Shown here one piece after another: positions 1 through 4,971 of a stretch of DNA of 5,000 nucleotides. Made by a program: the position numbers and the translations under genes. Source of the DNA: Candidatus Aquicultor primus (lineage in GTDB: Bacteria > Actinomycetota > Aquicultoria > Aquicultorales > Aquicultoraceae). The stretch spans positions 5,226 through 10,225 of the forward strand of contig MELI01000102.1 in assembly GCA_001767575.1 (NCBI GenBank), written 5' to 3'. Under the pieces are notes generated by a model. That model was not told where the DNA came from, searched no databases, and worked only from the letters and a program-made list of their open reading frames with translations. Position 1 is the first letter of the stretch. The number at the start of each line of letters is the position of its first letter.

Positions 1-177
1 GCGTCAATCGGCGAGGAGACGGAGACCCTGGAGGATGTCTACGAGCCCTACCTCTTGCAGCTCGGGTTTATCCAGCGCACGCCGCGCGGCCGCGTGGCCA
101 CGGAGAGGGCTTGCCGGCATCTGGGGCTTGAGAATCCAAATGCCGTCGGTCAATCGAGCGAGAACCAGCTCTTCTAA
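1..177 (+). CDS. ruvB: RuvB, Holliday junction branch migration ATPase (C-terminal fragment)
   Basis: RuvB is the hexameric AAA+ motor that, with RuvA, drives branch migration of Holliday junctions in recombination and repair. Only the last 58 residues are in the window; the 5' part lies upstream, so this is a window-edge fragment and not a broken gene. The frame reads [20 protein letters not shown] followed by [20 protein letters not shown], the very conserved end of the RuvB C-terminal winged-helix domain that contacts DNA. In the family the arginine-rich RTPRGR stretch is a DNA-binding signature. After HLGL there is a short non-conserved tail ending in QLF and a TAA stop. The Walker A, Walker B and sensor motifs are outside the window. 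The gene is convergent with the penicillin-binding protein gene downstream, with a 96-base gap. An antisense open frame over the same bases is a shadow. Confidence 0.95.
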   Translation, partial: ASIGEETETLEDVYEPYLLQLGFIQRTPRGRVATERACRHLGLENPNAVGQSSENQLF

Positions 178-227
178 CGCGTAGTTGAATAGTGATAGGT
201 GGTTTGCGGCTCGGGGTTTCTCGTAGC

Positions 228-245
228 TCAGGGCTTTAGCCCTGA
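228..245. terminator. Hairpin between convergent ruvB and PBP genes, possible weak terminator
   Basis: A perfect 7-bp inverted repeat, TCAGGGC and GCCCTGA, encloses a TTTA loop. It lies in the 96-base gap where ruvB and the penicillin-binding protein gene converge, so it could end transcription from either side. Neither strand has a proper run of T right after the stem, although AAATAA follows on the plus strand. It is therefore a weak candidate for an intrinsic terminator and may only protect RNA 3' ends. Confidence 0.4.
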
Positions 246-273
246 AATAAGCCATAGGTTTTCAGCAGATTCC

Positions 274-2703
274 TTAATGCTTCCTGTTGATGTAAATCGT
301 CACTGACTGGCCGTATTGGAGCTCAGTTCCGGCCGCCGGGTTGTGGTAGATGACCTTGTCGCGTTTGCTTTTCGCCTCCATGTAGGGTGTCGCCGTGATA
401 TCGATAGCCTTCAAGCCAATCTCCTGCAATCTATCCCTGGCTTGCTGCTCGTCCAGGCCCACCAAATCAGGTACCTTTATCTTCTGCTCGGTCGAGCCTG
501 CGCTTACAACAATCTGAACCGTGGCGCCCTGGCGTGCCCGCTCGCCGGCCGACGGCGTCTGGCTCGCGACCATGCCGCGCGGCGCGTGGTTGTCGACAGA
601 GTATACGACCGCATAGCCGAAGTGTACTTTCTCGAGGCGCCCCACGGCCTCCTTCTCGCTGAGTCCGACGACATTCGGTATCTCCATGATGCTTGGCTTG
701 GCGTGTTTATCGCATTTCTTTTTCGGCGTCTTTTCGCTAAGGAACGGCCGCCTCTCGATATCCGGGCAGTATTTATTGGCAAGCAAGCCGGTTTCGGAAC
801 AGACGCTCGTATAGGCGATACCGCCTTTTGGCCTGGTGAAGTTCGAATACGGCCTGCCCTTAAGGGCGCTTGACATAAACTTACCCCATACCTGCGCGGG
901 GAAGGAACCTCCCGAAACGCGTATCCCATGAACGTTCTTCATCGATATCTGGCCTTTGGGATACCCTACCCACACGGCGGCGGCAAGGTCGGGCGTATAG
1001 CCGCAGAACCAGGCATCTCTGTACTCCTGGCCGGTTCCCGTCTTGCCCGCAGCCGGCCGGCCAATTCTCGCACGGGTTCCCGTGCCCCTGCGCAAGACGT
1101 CTTCCAGAACATCGGTTACCAGGTAGGCGGTAGCCTCGTTTAGGACCTGCTCCGGCTTGGGTTTTGCCTCATCTATGATGTTTCCGGTCGCGTCCGTAAT
1201 CTTAATGATCGATATCGGTCTTGTATGTTTGCCCCCATTGGCCAGCGTCCCGTATGCGCTTGCCATCTCTAGCGGTGTCGCCCCATAGGTGAGTCCGCCC
1301 AGCGCAATTGCCGGGTTCGGATTGAGTTGGCTGGTGATGCCCATTTTTCGCGCGGTCTCCACGACGTTTTCCGCCCCGACGTCCATCATAAGTCTCGCGT
1401 AAACAGTGTTAACCGACCTCACCAACCCCTCGCGGATGTTCATCGGCGGGCCACCGCTTCCTTCGACGTAGTTGTTGACCTTCCAGGGCGTGCTTCCCGG
1501 GATGTCGATGACCGCCGGGGCTGAGCTGTATGTTTGATATGGTGAGATGCCGTTTTCAATTGCCGAGGTAAAGACGAATGTCTTAAACGATGAGCCGGGC
1601 TGACGGCGGCGTAATGCCAGGTTGACCTTGCTTTGCTCGAAGTTCTTGCCGCCTACCATCGCCCGCACATATCCGGTTTTCGGCTCTATCGCCACTAGCG
1701 CGACCGAAGGGTCCGTCGGCCTGTTCAAGATAGACCACGCCGCGTCTTCGGCGTGTTTCTGCATCTTCAGATCGATAGTCGTATATACGCGCAGGCCGCC
1801 TTTGAAGACGACGTTGGCCCCGTATTTCTTGATGAGCTGCTGTTTGACGTCTTCTACGAAGTATGGGGCGACCGTCGACGGTTTGCTTATCGGCTTGATT
1901 TGCAGCGGCGTTTCCGTCGCCTGTTTATACTGTTCGGGCGAGATGAATTTAAGGCGCGCCATCTGCGTCAGGACCAGGTCGCGGCGCGCTTTTGCCTCGA
2001 CTGGTTTCGTGTACGGCGAGTAGTTGTTCGGCGACTTGATAATCCCGGCCAGCAGCGAGGTTTCGACGAGGGAGAGGTCTTTGGCCTTCTTGCCGAAGTA
2101 ATTGAGCGAAGCCGTTTCGACCCCGTACCAGCTATGGCCGAAGTATATAGTGTTGAGATATTTCTCCAGAATCTGCTCTTTCGTGTATTTCTCTTCGAGC
2201 TGGTACGCGAGGTAAGCTTCCCTTATCTTGCGGTCGAAGGTCTTCTCGCGGCTGATAGCGGTGTTCTTTATATACTGCTGCGTTATGGTGCTCGCCCCTT
2301 CGACGACGTGCCCGCTCGAAAGATTCGTGAAAAATGCGCGGCCGATGGCTTCCGGGTCATACCCTTTATGCTTGTAAAACCGCTCGTCTTCGATGGCGAT
2401 TACGGCTTGCTGCATGTGGATTGGGATTTCGGAGAGGGATATGCTTACGCGGTCCTGCTCGTAATAGAGGTTGGTGAGGAGTGTCCCGCCCGCCGCGAAG
2501 ACCTTCGTTGTCTGCCAGTCTTGGACTTCGCCGAGGTTGTTTATCTTTGGAAGGTTGGTAAAGACAGCCGCTGCGGCGACCAGGCCTCCGAGGCTCACCA
2601 GGATTATCGGGATTATAGTTAAGACGGCGAGCGCTACGATGATGTGGGTCTTACGCTTGCGATGAGTGCGCTTCTTCGCTCTTTTGATTCTCGATCGAGA
2701 CAT
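274..2703 (-). CDS. Class A penicillin-binding protein (bifunctional murein glycosyltransferase/transpeptidase) with two PASTA domains
   Basis: This 809-residue enzyme polymerises lipid II into glycan strands and cross-links the peptides on the outer face of the membrane. Residues 1-20 are a strongly basic cytoplasmic tail, and about 21-48 form one membrane helix acting as an uncleaved anchor. The GT51 glycosyltransferase domain follows (about 70-250), with EDERFYKHKG holding the likely catalytic Glu105, then GASTITQQ (136-143), RKIREA (158-163) and ILEKYLN (178-184). The transpeptidase domain (about 330-615) has SSFK with nucleophile Ser371, SVN (430-432) and KTGTG (554-558). Residues 635-664 form a linker with three cysteines. 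Two PASTA repeats cover about 673-735 and 741-806; in the family these may bind muropeptide or beta-lactam. All catalytic motifs are intact and the length is normal for PonA/PBP1A-type proteins; I leave the symbol open because naming varies by lineage. The ATG has only a weak, close GGTGGAG ahead of it, but no other nearby start keeps the anchor. The gene is transcribed alone, away from tyrS. Confidence 0.96.
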   Translation of the reverse strand: MSRSRIKRAKKRTHRKRKTHIIVALAVLTIIPIILVSLGGLVAAAAVFTNLPKINNLGEVQDWQTTKVFAAGGTLLTNLYYEQDRVSISLSEIPIHMQQAVIAIEDERFYKHKGYDPEAIGRAFFTNLSSGHVVEGASTITQQYIKNTAISREKTFDRKIREAYLAYQLEEKYTKEQILEKYLNTIYFGHSWYGVETASLNYFGKKAKDLSLVETSLLAGIIKSPNNYSPYTKPVEAKARRDLVLTQMARLKFISPEQYKQATETPLQIKPISKPSTVAPYFVEDVKQQLIKKYGANVVFKGGLRVYTTIDLKMQKHAEDAAWSILNRPTDPSVALVAIEPKTGYVRAMVGGKNFEQSKVNLALRRRQPGSSFKTFVFTSAIENGISPYQTYSSAPAVIDIPGSTPWKVNNYVEGSGGPPMNIREGLVRSVNTVYARLMMDVGAENVVETARKMGITSQLNPNPAIALGGLTYGATPLEMASAYGTLANGGKHTRPISIIKITDATGNIIDEAKPKPEQVLNEATAYLVTDVLEDVLRRGTGTRARIGRPAAGKTGTGQEYRDAWFCGYTPDLAAAVWVGYPKGQISMKNVHGIRVSGGSFPAQVWGKFMSSALKGRPYSNFTRPKGGIAYTSVCSETGLLANKYCPDIERRPFLSEKTPKKKCDKHAKPSIMEIPNVVGLSEKEAVGRLEKVHFGYAVVYSVDNHAPRGMVASQTPSAGERARQGATVQIVVSAGSTEQKIKVPDLVGLDEQQARDRLQEIGLKAIDITATPYMEAKSKRDKVIYHNPAAGTELQYGQSVTIYINRKH

Positions 2704-2742
2704 TACTCCACCGGCATTGTGCTTTATGTTTTACCTTGATGG

Positions 2743-2751
2743 ATTATAACA
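2743..2751 (-). promoter_or_regulatory. Extended -10 promoter of the penicillin-binding protein gene
   Basis: Read on the minus strand, these bases are TGTTATAAT: a perfect -10 hexamer TATAAT (plus-strand 2743-2748) preceded by the TGn extension. Transcription would start near 2736, giving a leader of about 33 bases before the ATG at 2703. No good -35 box lies 16-18 bases upstream; the extended -10 would compensate in a sigma-70-type promoter. The -35 area is occupied by a GGTTAAG repeat described separately. Confidence 0.65.
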
Positions 2752-2768
2752 TAACGGGATTGTTTAGT

Positions 2769-2787
2769 GGTTAAGTAACCGGTTAAG
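2769..2787. promoter_or_regulatory. Operator-like GGTTAAG direct repeat / palindrome overlapping the PBP promoter -35 region
   Basis: The sequence GGTTAAGTAACCGGTTAAG contains two copies of GGTTAAG 12 bases apart, centre to centre, and is also palindromic: GGTTA-AG-TAACC and the perfect palindrome TAACCGGTTA overlap within it. It covers the place where the -35 box of the minus-strand promoter should be. Such a spaced symmetric repeat is a typical binding site for a dimeric regulator, either a repressor or an activator replacing the -35 contact. No regulator is identifiable here. Confidence 0.4.
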
Positions 2788-2834
2788 AAGTCGGGTTGTT
2801 TCGGATGGAATCCTTGAGCCGTCGAGGGCGGGCG

Positions 2835-2852
2835 ATGACTCGGTCCAGTCAT
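2835..2852. repeat. Inverted repeat ATGACT-N6-AGTCAT in the tyrS upstream region
   Basis: A perfect 6-bp inverted repeat with a six-base spacer (CGGTCC) sits about 105 bases before the tyrS start. As RNA it gives a short hairpin; as DNA it resembles a dimeric operator half-site pair. It is directly followed by an AT-rich TATATA without a matching -35, so I cannot assign a promoter. There is no T run, so it is not an intrinsic terminator. Function unknown. Confidence 0.35.
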
Positions 2853-2880
2853 ATATAGGCGTGCGCATTAGTCGCCTTCA

Positions 2881-2904
2881 ACCTGGACATATCCATATGT
2901 AGGT
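2881..2904. repeat. Inverted repeat ACCT-gg-ACATAT-cc-ATATGT-AGGT upstream of tyrS
   Basis: A perfect ACATAT/ATATGT palindrome with a CC centre is extended by ACCT and AGGT arms, interrupted by two unpaired G on the left side. It ends 53 bases before the tyrS ATG. The two-base centre makes it a better candidate for a DNA operator than for an RNA hairpin. I found no convincing -35/-10 pair for tyrS in the divergent gap, so whether this site overlaps the tyrS promoter is unknown. Confidence 0.35.
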
Positions 2905-2957
2905 GTTACGATTCTAATGTTTTTACATCGCGAAGAAGCCATGCGCGGGGGGTTGGG

Positions 2958-4211
2958 ATGAAATCGGTTGAGGAACAGCTCTATATAATAGAAGACGGCG
3001 CGGAGGAGATAGTCCCGCTCGATGAGTTCAAAGCAAAGCTGGCGCGGGCCATCAAGACGAACACACCGCTTAAGATAAAATACGGTGTCGACCCTACCGC
3101 ACCCGACCTTCACCTCGGCCATGCCGTCACCCTGCGCAAGCTTCGCCAGTTCCAGGAGCTGGGACACACCGTCCAACTCCTCATCGGCGACTACACCGCG
3201 CGAGTAGGCGACCCCACAGAGCGCTCGTCGACCAGGCCTCAGCTCTCACCCGAGGTCATCGATGAAAACGCGAAGACCTACACAAGCCAAGCTTTCAGGA
3301 TTCTCGACCGCGACAAGACCATCCTCGACTACAACGGCCGCTGGTTCGCGACGATGCCCTTTGACAGGGTGCTTAAGGTTTGCGCGCAGTTTACGGTGGC
3401 GCGCATGCTCGAGCGCGATGACTTCACCAAGCGTTTCACCGCACAGGTGCCAATCAGCCTCCACGAGTTCCTCTATCCCGTAATGCAAGGGTACGACTCG
3501 GTCGAACTCGAGAGCGATGTCGAGATTGGCGGCACCGACCAGAAGTTCAACATGCTCGCCGGGCGCGACCTTCAGCGCTGGGCGGAGCAGGAACCGCAAG
3601 CGGTTATCACCATGCCGATACTCGAAGGAACCGACGGCGTCGTGCGCATGAGTAAATCCAAGGGTAATTACATCGGTCTCACCGAGGCTCCCGACGAGCA
3701 GTTCGGCAAACTTATGTCGATTCCCGATAACGTCATGGTGCGCTACTACCGCCTCTGCACCGACCTCTCTCGCGACGAGGTCGACGCGCTCGAAAAAGGG
3801 CTCGCGGACGGGTCGCTCCATCCCAATGTTATAAAGAGGCGTCTAGCTAAAGAGATTATCGCGCTCTATCACTCGCCTGATGCGGCCGAGGAGGCCGAAG
3901 GTATCTTCGACGCCAAGTTCAAAAAAGTAGAAGGGGCGACGGCGGCTGAACGCCTTGCCGCAATCGGCGCCGACATCCCGGAGATAGAGGTCACTGCCGA
4001 TATGCTCGCCGACGGCGGCGGTGTGTGGATAGTCAAGCTCCTGACCACGGCGGGTTTTGCGAAGAGCAACGGGGAAGCTCGCCGGCTCATCGAAGGCGGC
4101 GCTGTCAAGTACAACGACGAGCAAATCACCGACGCCAACCTCGAAGTCTCACCTAAGAATGGAGACATCCTGCAGGCAGGTAAGCGGCGTATCGCAAAAG
4201 TTAGCGTCTAA
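2958..4211 (+). CDS. tyrS: Tyrosyl-tRNA synthetase, type 2
   Basis: This 417-residue cytoplasmic class I synthetase activates tyrosine with ATP and charges tRNA-Tyr. The Rossmann-fold catalytic domain shows VDPTAPDLHLGH with the HIGH-type signature HLGH at 52-55, then IGDYTARVGDPT (76-87). The tyrosine pocket motif is at Y173, Q177, D180 and Q195, in YPVMQGYD and GGTDQKFN. The KMSKS-type loop is RMSKSKGN (230-237). An anticodon-arm helical region follows, and residues about 353-415 form an S4 RNA-binding domain (VWIVKLL through RRIAKV). The HLGHAVTLRKL context and the GDPTERSSTRPQL stretch fit the type 2 subfamily rather than the E. coli TyrS type. The length is normal and nothing is missing. 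The ATG at 2958 follows a G-rich run (GGGGGGTTGGG) that serves as a modest ribosome binding site; an ATG at 2941 is out of frame and hits a stop. The gene is divergent from the murein synthase gene and upstream of the rRNA operon. No T-box leader is visible. Confidence 0.97.
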   Translation: MKSVEEQLYIIEDGAEEIVPLDEFKAKLARAIKTNTPLKIKYGVDPTAPDLHLGHAVTLRKLRQFQELGHTVQLLIGDYTARVGDPTERSSTRPQLSPEVIDENAKTYTSQAFRILDRDKTILDYNGRWFATMPFDRVLKVCAQFTVARMLERDDFTKRFTAQVPISLHEFLYPVMQGYDSVELESDVEIGGTDQKFNMLAGRDLQRWAEQEPQAVITMPILEGTDGVVRMSKSKGNYIGLTEAPDEQFGKLMSIPDNVMVRYYRLCTDLSRDEVDALEKGLADGSLHPNVIKRRLAKEIIALYHSPDAAEEAEGIFDAKFKKVEGATAAERLAAIGADIPEIEVTADMLADGGGVWIVKLLTTAGFAKSNGEARRLIEGGAVKYNDEQITDANLEVSPKNGDILQAGKRRIAKVSV

Positions 4212-4223
4212 ATGCGTCTAAAT
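4204..4223 (+). repeat. 10-bp tandem duplication spanning the tyrS stop codon
   Basis: GCGTCTAAAT occurs twice back to back; the first copy contains the tyrS TAA stop. The second copy carries the same TAA in a shifted frame just after the gene. It looks like a small slippage duplication with no effect on the protein. Confidence 0.7.
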
Positions 4224-4413
4224 AATAATGGGCGCCGTGCGCACAAATTAGTCCCAGCGTCTGATGCCGGCCGACAAAACATACTGGAAAATTATGCTAT
4301 ACACTGCGCGACTTCGTGCCGATAGTAATCGAGTGCGCCTCTCTGGGCACACAGCCTCCCGGTTTGCTAAACACATTATTTGTAGCTTTCCGTAAGTTTT
4401 TGCGATATGGTAC
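4224..4413 (+). other. Intergenic stretch after tyrS with no supported gene
   Basis: Between tyrS and the first clear rRNA promoter I see no gene. GGCGCC and GTGCGCAC palindromes at 4231-4244 are not followed by a T run, so tyrS has no convincing intrinsic terminator here. CCGACA (4271) and TATGCT (4293) with a 16-base spacer form a weak promoter-like pair that I do not call. Open frames on either strand lack ribosome binding sites and recognisable protein sequence. Confidence 0.5.
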
Positions 4414-4441
4414 TTGACTATTAATCTGGACGTGGTAAAGT
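4414..4441 (+). promoter_or_regulatory. Putative rRNA promoter P1
   Basis: TTGACT at 4414-4419 and TAAAGT at 4436-4441 are separated by 16 bases, and the -10 is preceded by TGG, an extended -10. The block CGTGGTAAAGTAC (4431-4443) is identical to that of P3. It is the first and weakest of three tandem sigma-70-type promoters pointing toward 16S rRNA. Confidence 0.6.
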
Positions 4442-4509
4442 ACTCTATGCAAGGCCGTAGGGCACGTGAAAAAAGGTTCGAAACGGGTCAATAATTCGGA
4501 GCGAATCGA

Positions 4510-4538
4510 TTGACATGATGTGTGTCCGGTGGTATAGT
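4510..4538 (+). promoter_or_regulatory. Putative rRNA promoter P2
   Basis: A consensus TTGACA at 4510-4515 is followed after 17 bases by TATAGT at 4533-4538, with an extended TGG just before it. This is the best match to the sigma-70 consensus in the window. Transcription would begin near 4545 and the RNA would enter the structured, terminator-bearing segment before P3. Confidence 0.8.
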
Positions 4539-4544
4539 ATTTAT

Positions 4545-4710
4545 GCTGCCATTGCGGCAGGCCATACTATTTTGTCCGTGGAGTTGTGGGATATTGCTTA
4601 CAATTTATCTCGGAGGCGACAAGTGTAAAGAAACTTAGCAAGGTTGCAAGAGCAACCATGTGGTTCTACTTGTCGCTGTGTGAGGTAAAAACTCCACAGC
4701 GAATTTTTTT
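4545..4710 (+). ncRNA. Candidate structured RNA (small RNA or rRNA leader attenuator) between P2 and P3
   Basis: A transcript from P2 would be about 165 bases and end at an intrinsic terminator. Visible elements in order: a CTGCC/GGCAG hairpin (4546-4560); a perfect 9-bp stem GCGACAAGT (4616-4624) with ACTTGTCGC (4668-4676), enclosing a GGTTGC-AAGA-GCAACC hairpin (4642-4657) and a likely AGAA/TTCT extension (4629-4632 with 4664-4667); then the terminator stem at 4674. An 8-base segment GTGGAGTT (4578-4585) is fully complementary to AACTCCAC (4690-4697) in the terminator, so an alternative fold is possible. I recognise no known riboswitch, T-box or 6S RNA signature. The dense, nested perfect pairing between a strong promoter and a terminator is the evidence; function is inference. 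Confidence 0.5.
4674..4710 (+). terminator. Intrinsic terminator upstream of rRNA promoter P3
   Basis: CGCTGTG (4674-4680) plus GAG (4682-4684) pairs with CTC plus CACAGCG (4692-4701), a 10-bp stem with one bulged T and a GTAAAAA loop. It is followed by AA and seven T. This is a textbook rho-independent terminator on the plus strand. It would stop transcripts from tyrS, P1 and P2 only 13 bases before the P3 -35 box, unless an antitermination mechanism overrides it. Confidence 0.85.
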
Positions 4711-4722
4711 GTCTAAGGATGG

Positions 4723-4751
4723 TTGACACGCTAAAAACCGCGTGGTAAAGT
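4723..4751 (+). promoter_or_regulatory. Putative main rRNA promoter P3
   Basis: A consensus TTGACA at 4723-4728, a 17-base spacer and TAAAGT at 4746-4751, again with TGG directly before the -10. Transcription would start near 4758, giving a leader of about 215 bases before 16S. It lies downstream of the terminator, so it can feed the rRNA operon without obstruction and is probably the main promoter. Confidence 0.75.
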
Positions 4752-4772
4752 ACCGTCTGTTGTTGACTTCTT

Positions 4773-4790
4773 GGTCTTTGAAAACTGAAC
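4773..4790 (+). promoter_or_regulatory. boxA-like antitermination element, upstream copy
   Basis: The stretch GGTCTTTGAAAACTGAAC closely resembles the CTTTGAAAACTGAAC motif common in rRNA leaders and 16S-23S spacers of Gram-positive bacteria. It is about 15 bases after the predicted P3 start. It probably recruits the NusB/NusE antitermination complex to the rRNA transcript. Confidence 0.55.
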
Positions 4791-4825
4791 AGTGGAAATG
4801 CCAGTAAGGTAAAGATGAATTAACA

Positions 4826-4847
4826 TATCACGCTTTTAAGTGTGATA
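4826..4847 (+). other. rRNA leader hairpin 1
   Basis: TATCACGC (4826-4833) pairs with GTGTGATA (4840-4847), eight pairs including one G-T wobble, and a further T-A pair can close the loop. No T run follows, so it is not a terminator. It belongs to the leader RNA and may help folding or RNase III processing of pre-16S. Confidence 0.6.
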
Positions 4848-4850
4848 CCC

Positions 4851-4898
4851 GTCAGCTCGCTCTCGCGGGGGTGCAAACTCCTGGGATATGCGAGCGAC
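4851..4898 (+). other. rRNA leader hairpin 2 with GCAA tetraloop
   Basis: GTC-a-GCTCGC (4851-4860) pairs with GCGAGC-GAC (4890-4898), nine pairs with one bulged A. Nested inside, GGGGT (4868-4872) pairs with ACTCC (4877-4881) around a GCAA loop of the stable GNRA type. This is a well-formed leader structure; the pre-16S processing stem itself would need the sequence after 16S, outside the window. Confidence 0.6.
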
Positions 4899-4927
4899 AA
4901 GTTTACATGTTTTTTAATGAGCTTTCA

Positions 4928-4939
4928 GGCTCTTTAAGA
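4928..4939 (+). promoter_or_regulatory. boxA antitermination element, 16S-proximal copy
   Basis: GGCTCTTTAAGA matches the E. coli rrn boxA sequence TGCTCTTTAACA at 10 of 12 positions. It lies about 33 bases before 16S. A small GAGC/GCTC hairpin (4919-4932) overlaps its left end, comparable to a boxB-like stem next to boxA, though that comparison is only suggestive. Confidence 0.55.
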
Positions 4940-4971
4940 ATAAGTTTGCGGTCCTTGTGACTGCACACAAT

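Noticed and set aside
4..255. Minus-strand open frame of 83 codons over the ruvB end
   Set aside because: The plus strand encodes the unmistakable RuvB C-terminus here; the antisense frame is a shadow with no recognisable protein.
1753..2622. Plus-strand open frame of 289 codons
   Set aside because: It lies entirely antisense to the conserved glycosyltransferase and transpeptidase regions of the penicillin-binding protein; its length comes from the codon bias of the real gene.
2704..2957. T-box leader for tyrS
   Set aside because: tyrS is often T-box regulated in Gram-positive bacteria, but I find no GGTGGNACCGCG-type T-box sequence and no antiterminator/terminator pair.
3246..3821. Minus-strand open frame of 191 codons inside tyrS
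   Set aside because: It is antisense to the conserved catalytic core of TyrRS and has no family resemblance.
4212..4325. 37-codon plus-strand frame starting with ATG directly after the tyrS stop
   Set aside because: No ribosome binding site precedes it, its sequence is low in information, and its start arises from the tandem duplication.
4297..4491. Minus-strand open frame of 64 codons after tyrS
   Set aside because: No ribosome binding site, no recognisable domain, and it overlaps promoter P1 of the rRNA operon.
4611..4628. CGGAGG followed six bases later by GTG TAA, a start-stop element at the base of the 4616 stem
   Set aside because: A ribosome parked here could affect folding, but a one-codon frame has no support beyond a single Shine-Dalgarno-like match.
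4658..4726. 22-codon frame (MWFYLSLCEV...) in the structured RNA
   Set aside because: No ribosome binding site, and the frame runs through the terminator and its T run, so a terminated RNA would lack the stop codon.
4763..4791. TTGACT as the -35 of a fourth rRNA promoter
   Set aside because: No acceptable -10 lies 16-18 bases downstream; that position is taken by the boxA-like element.
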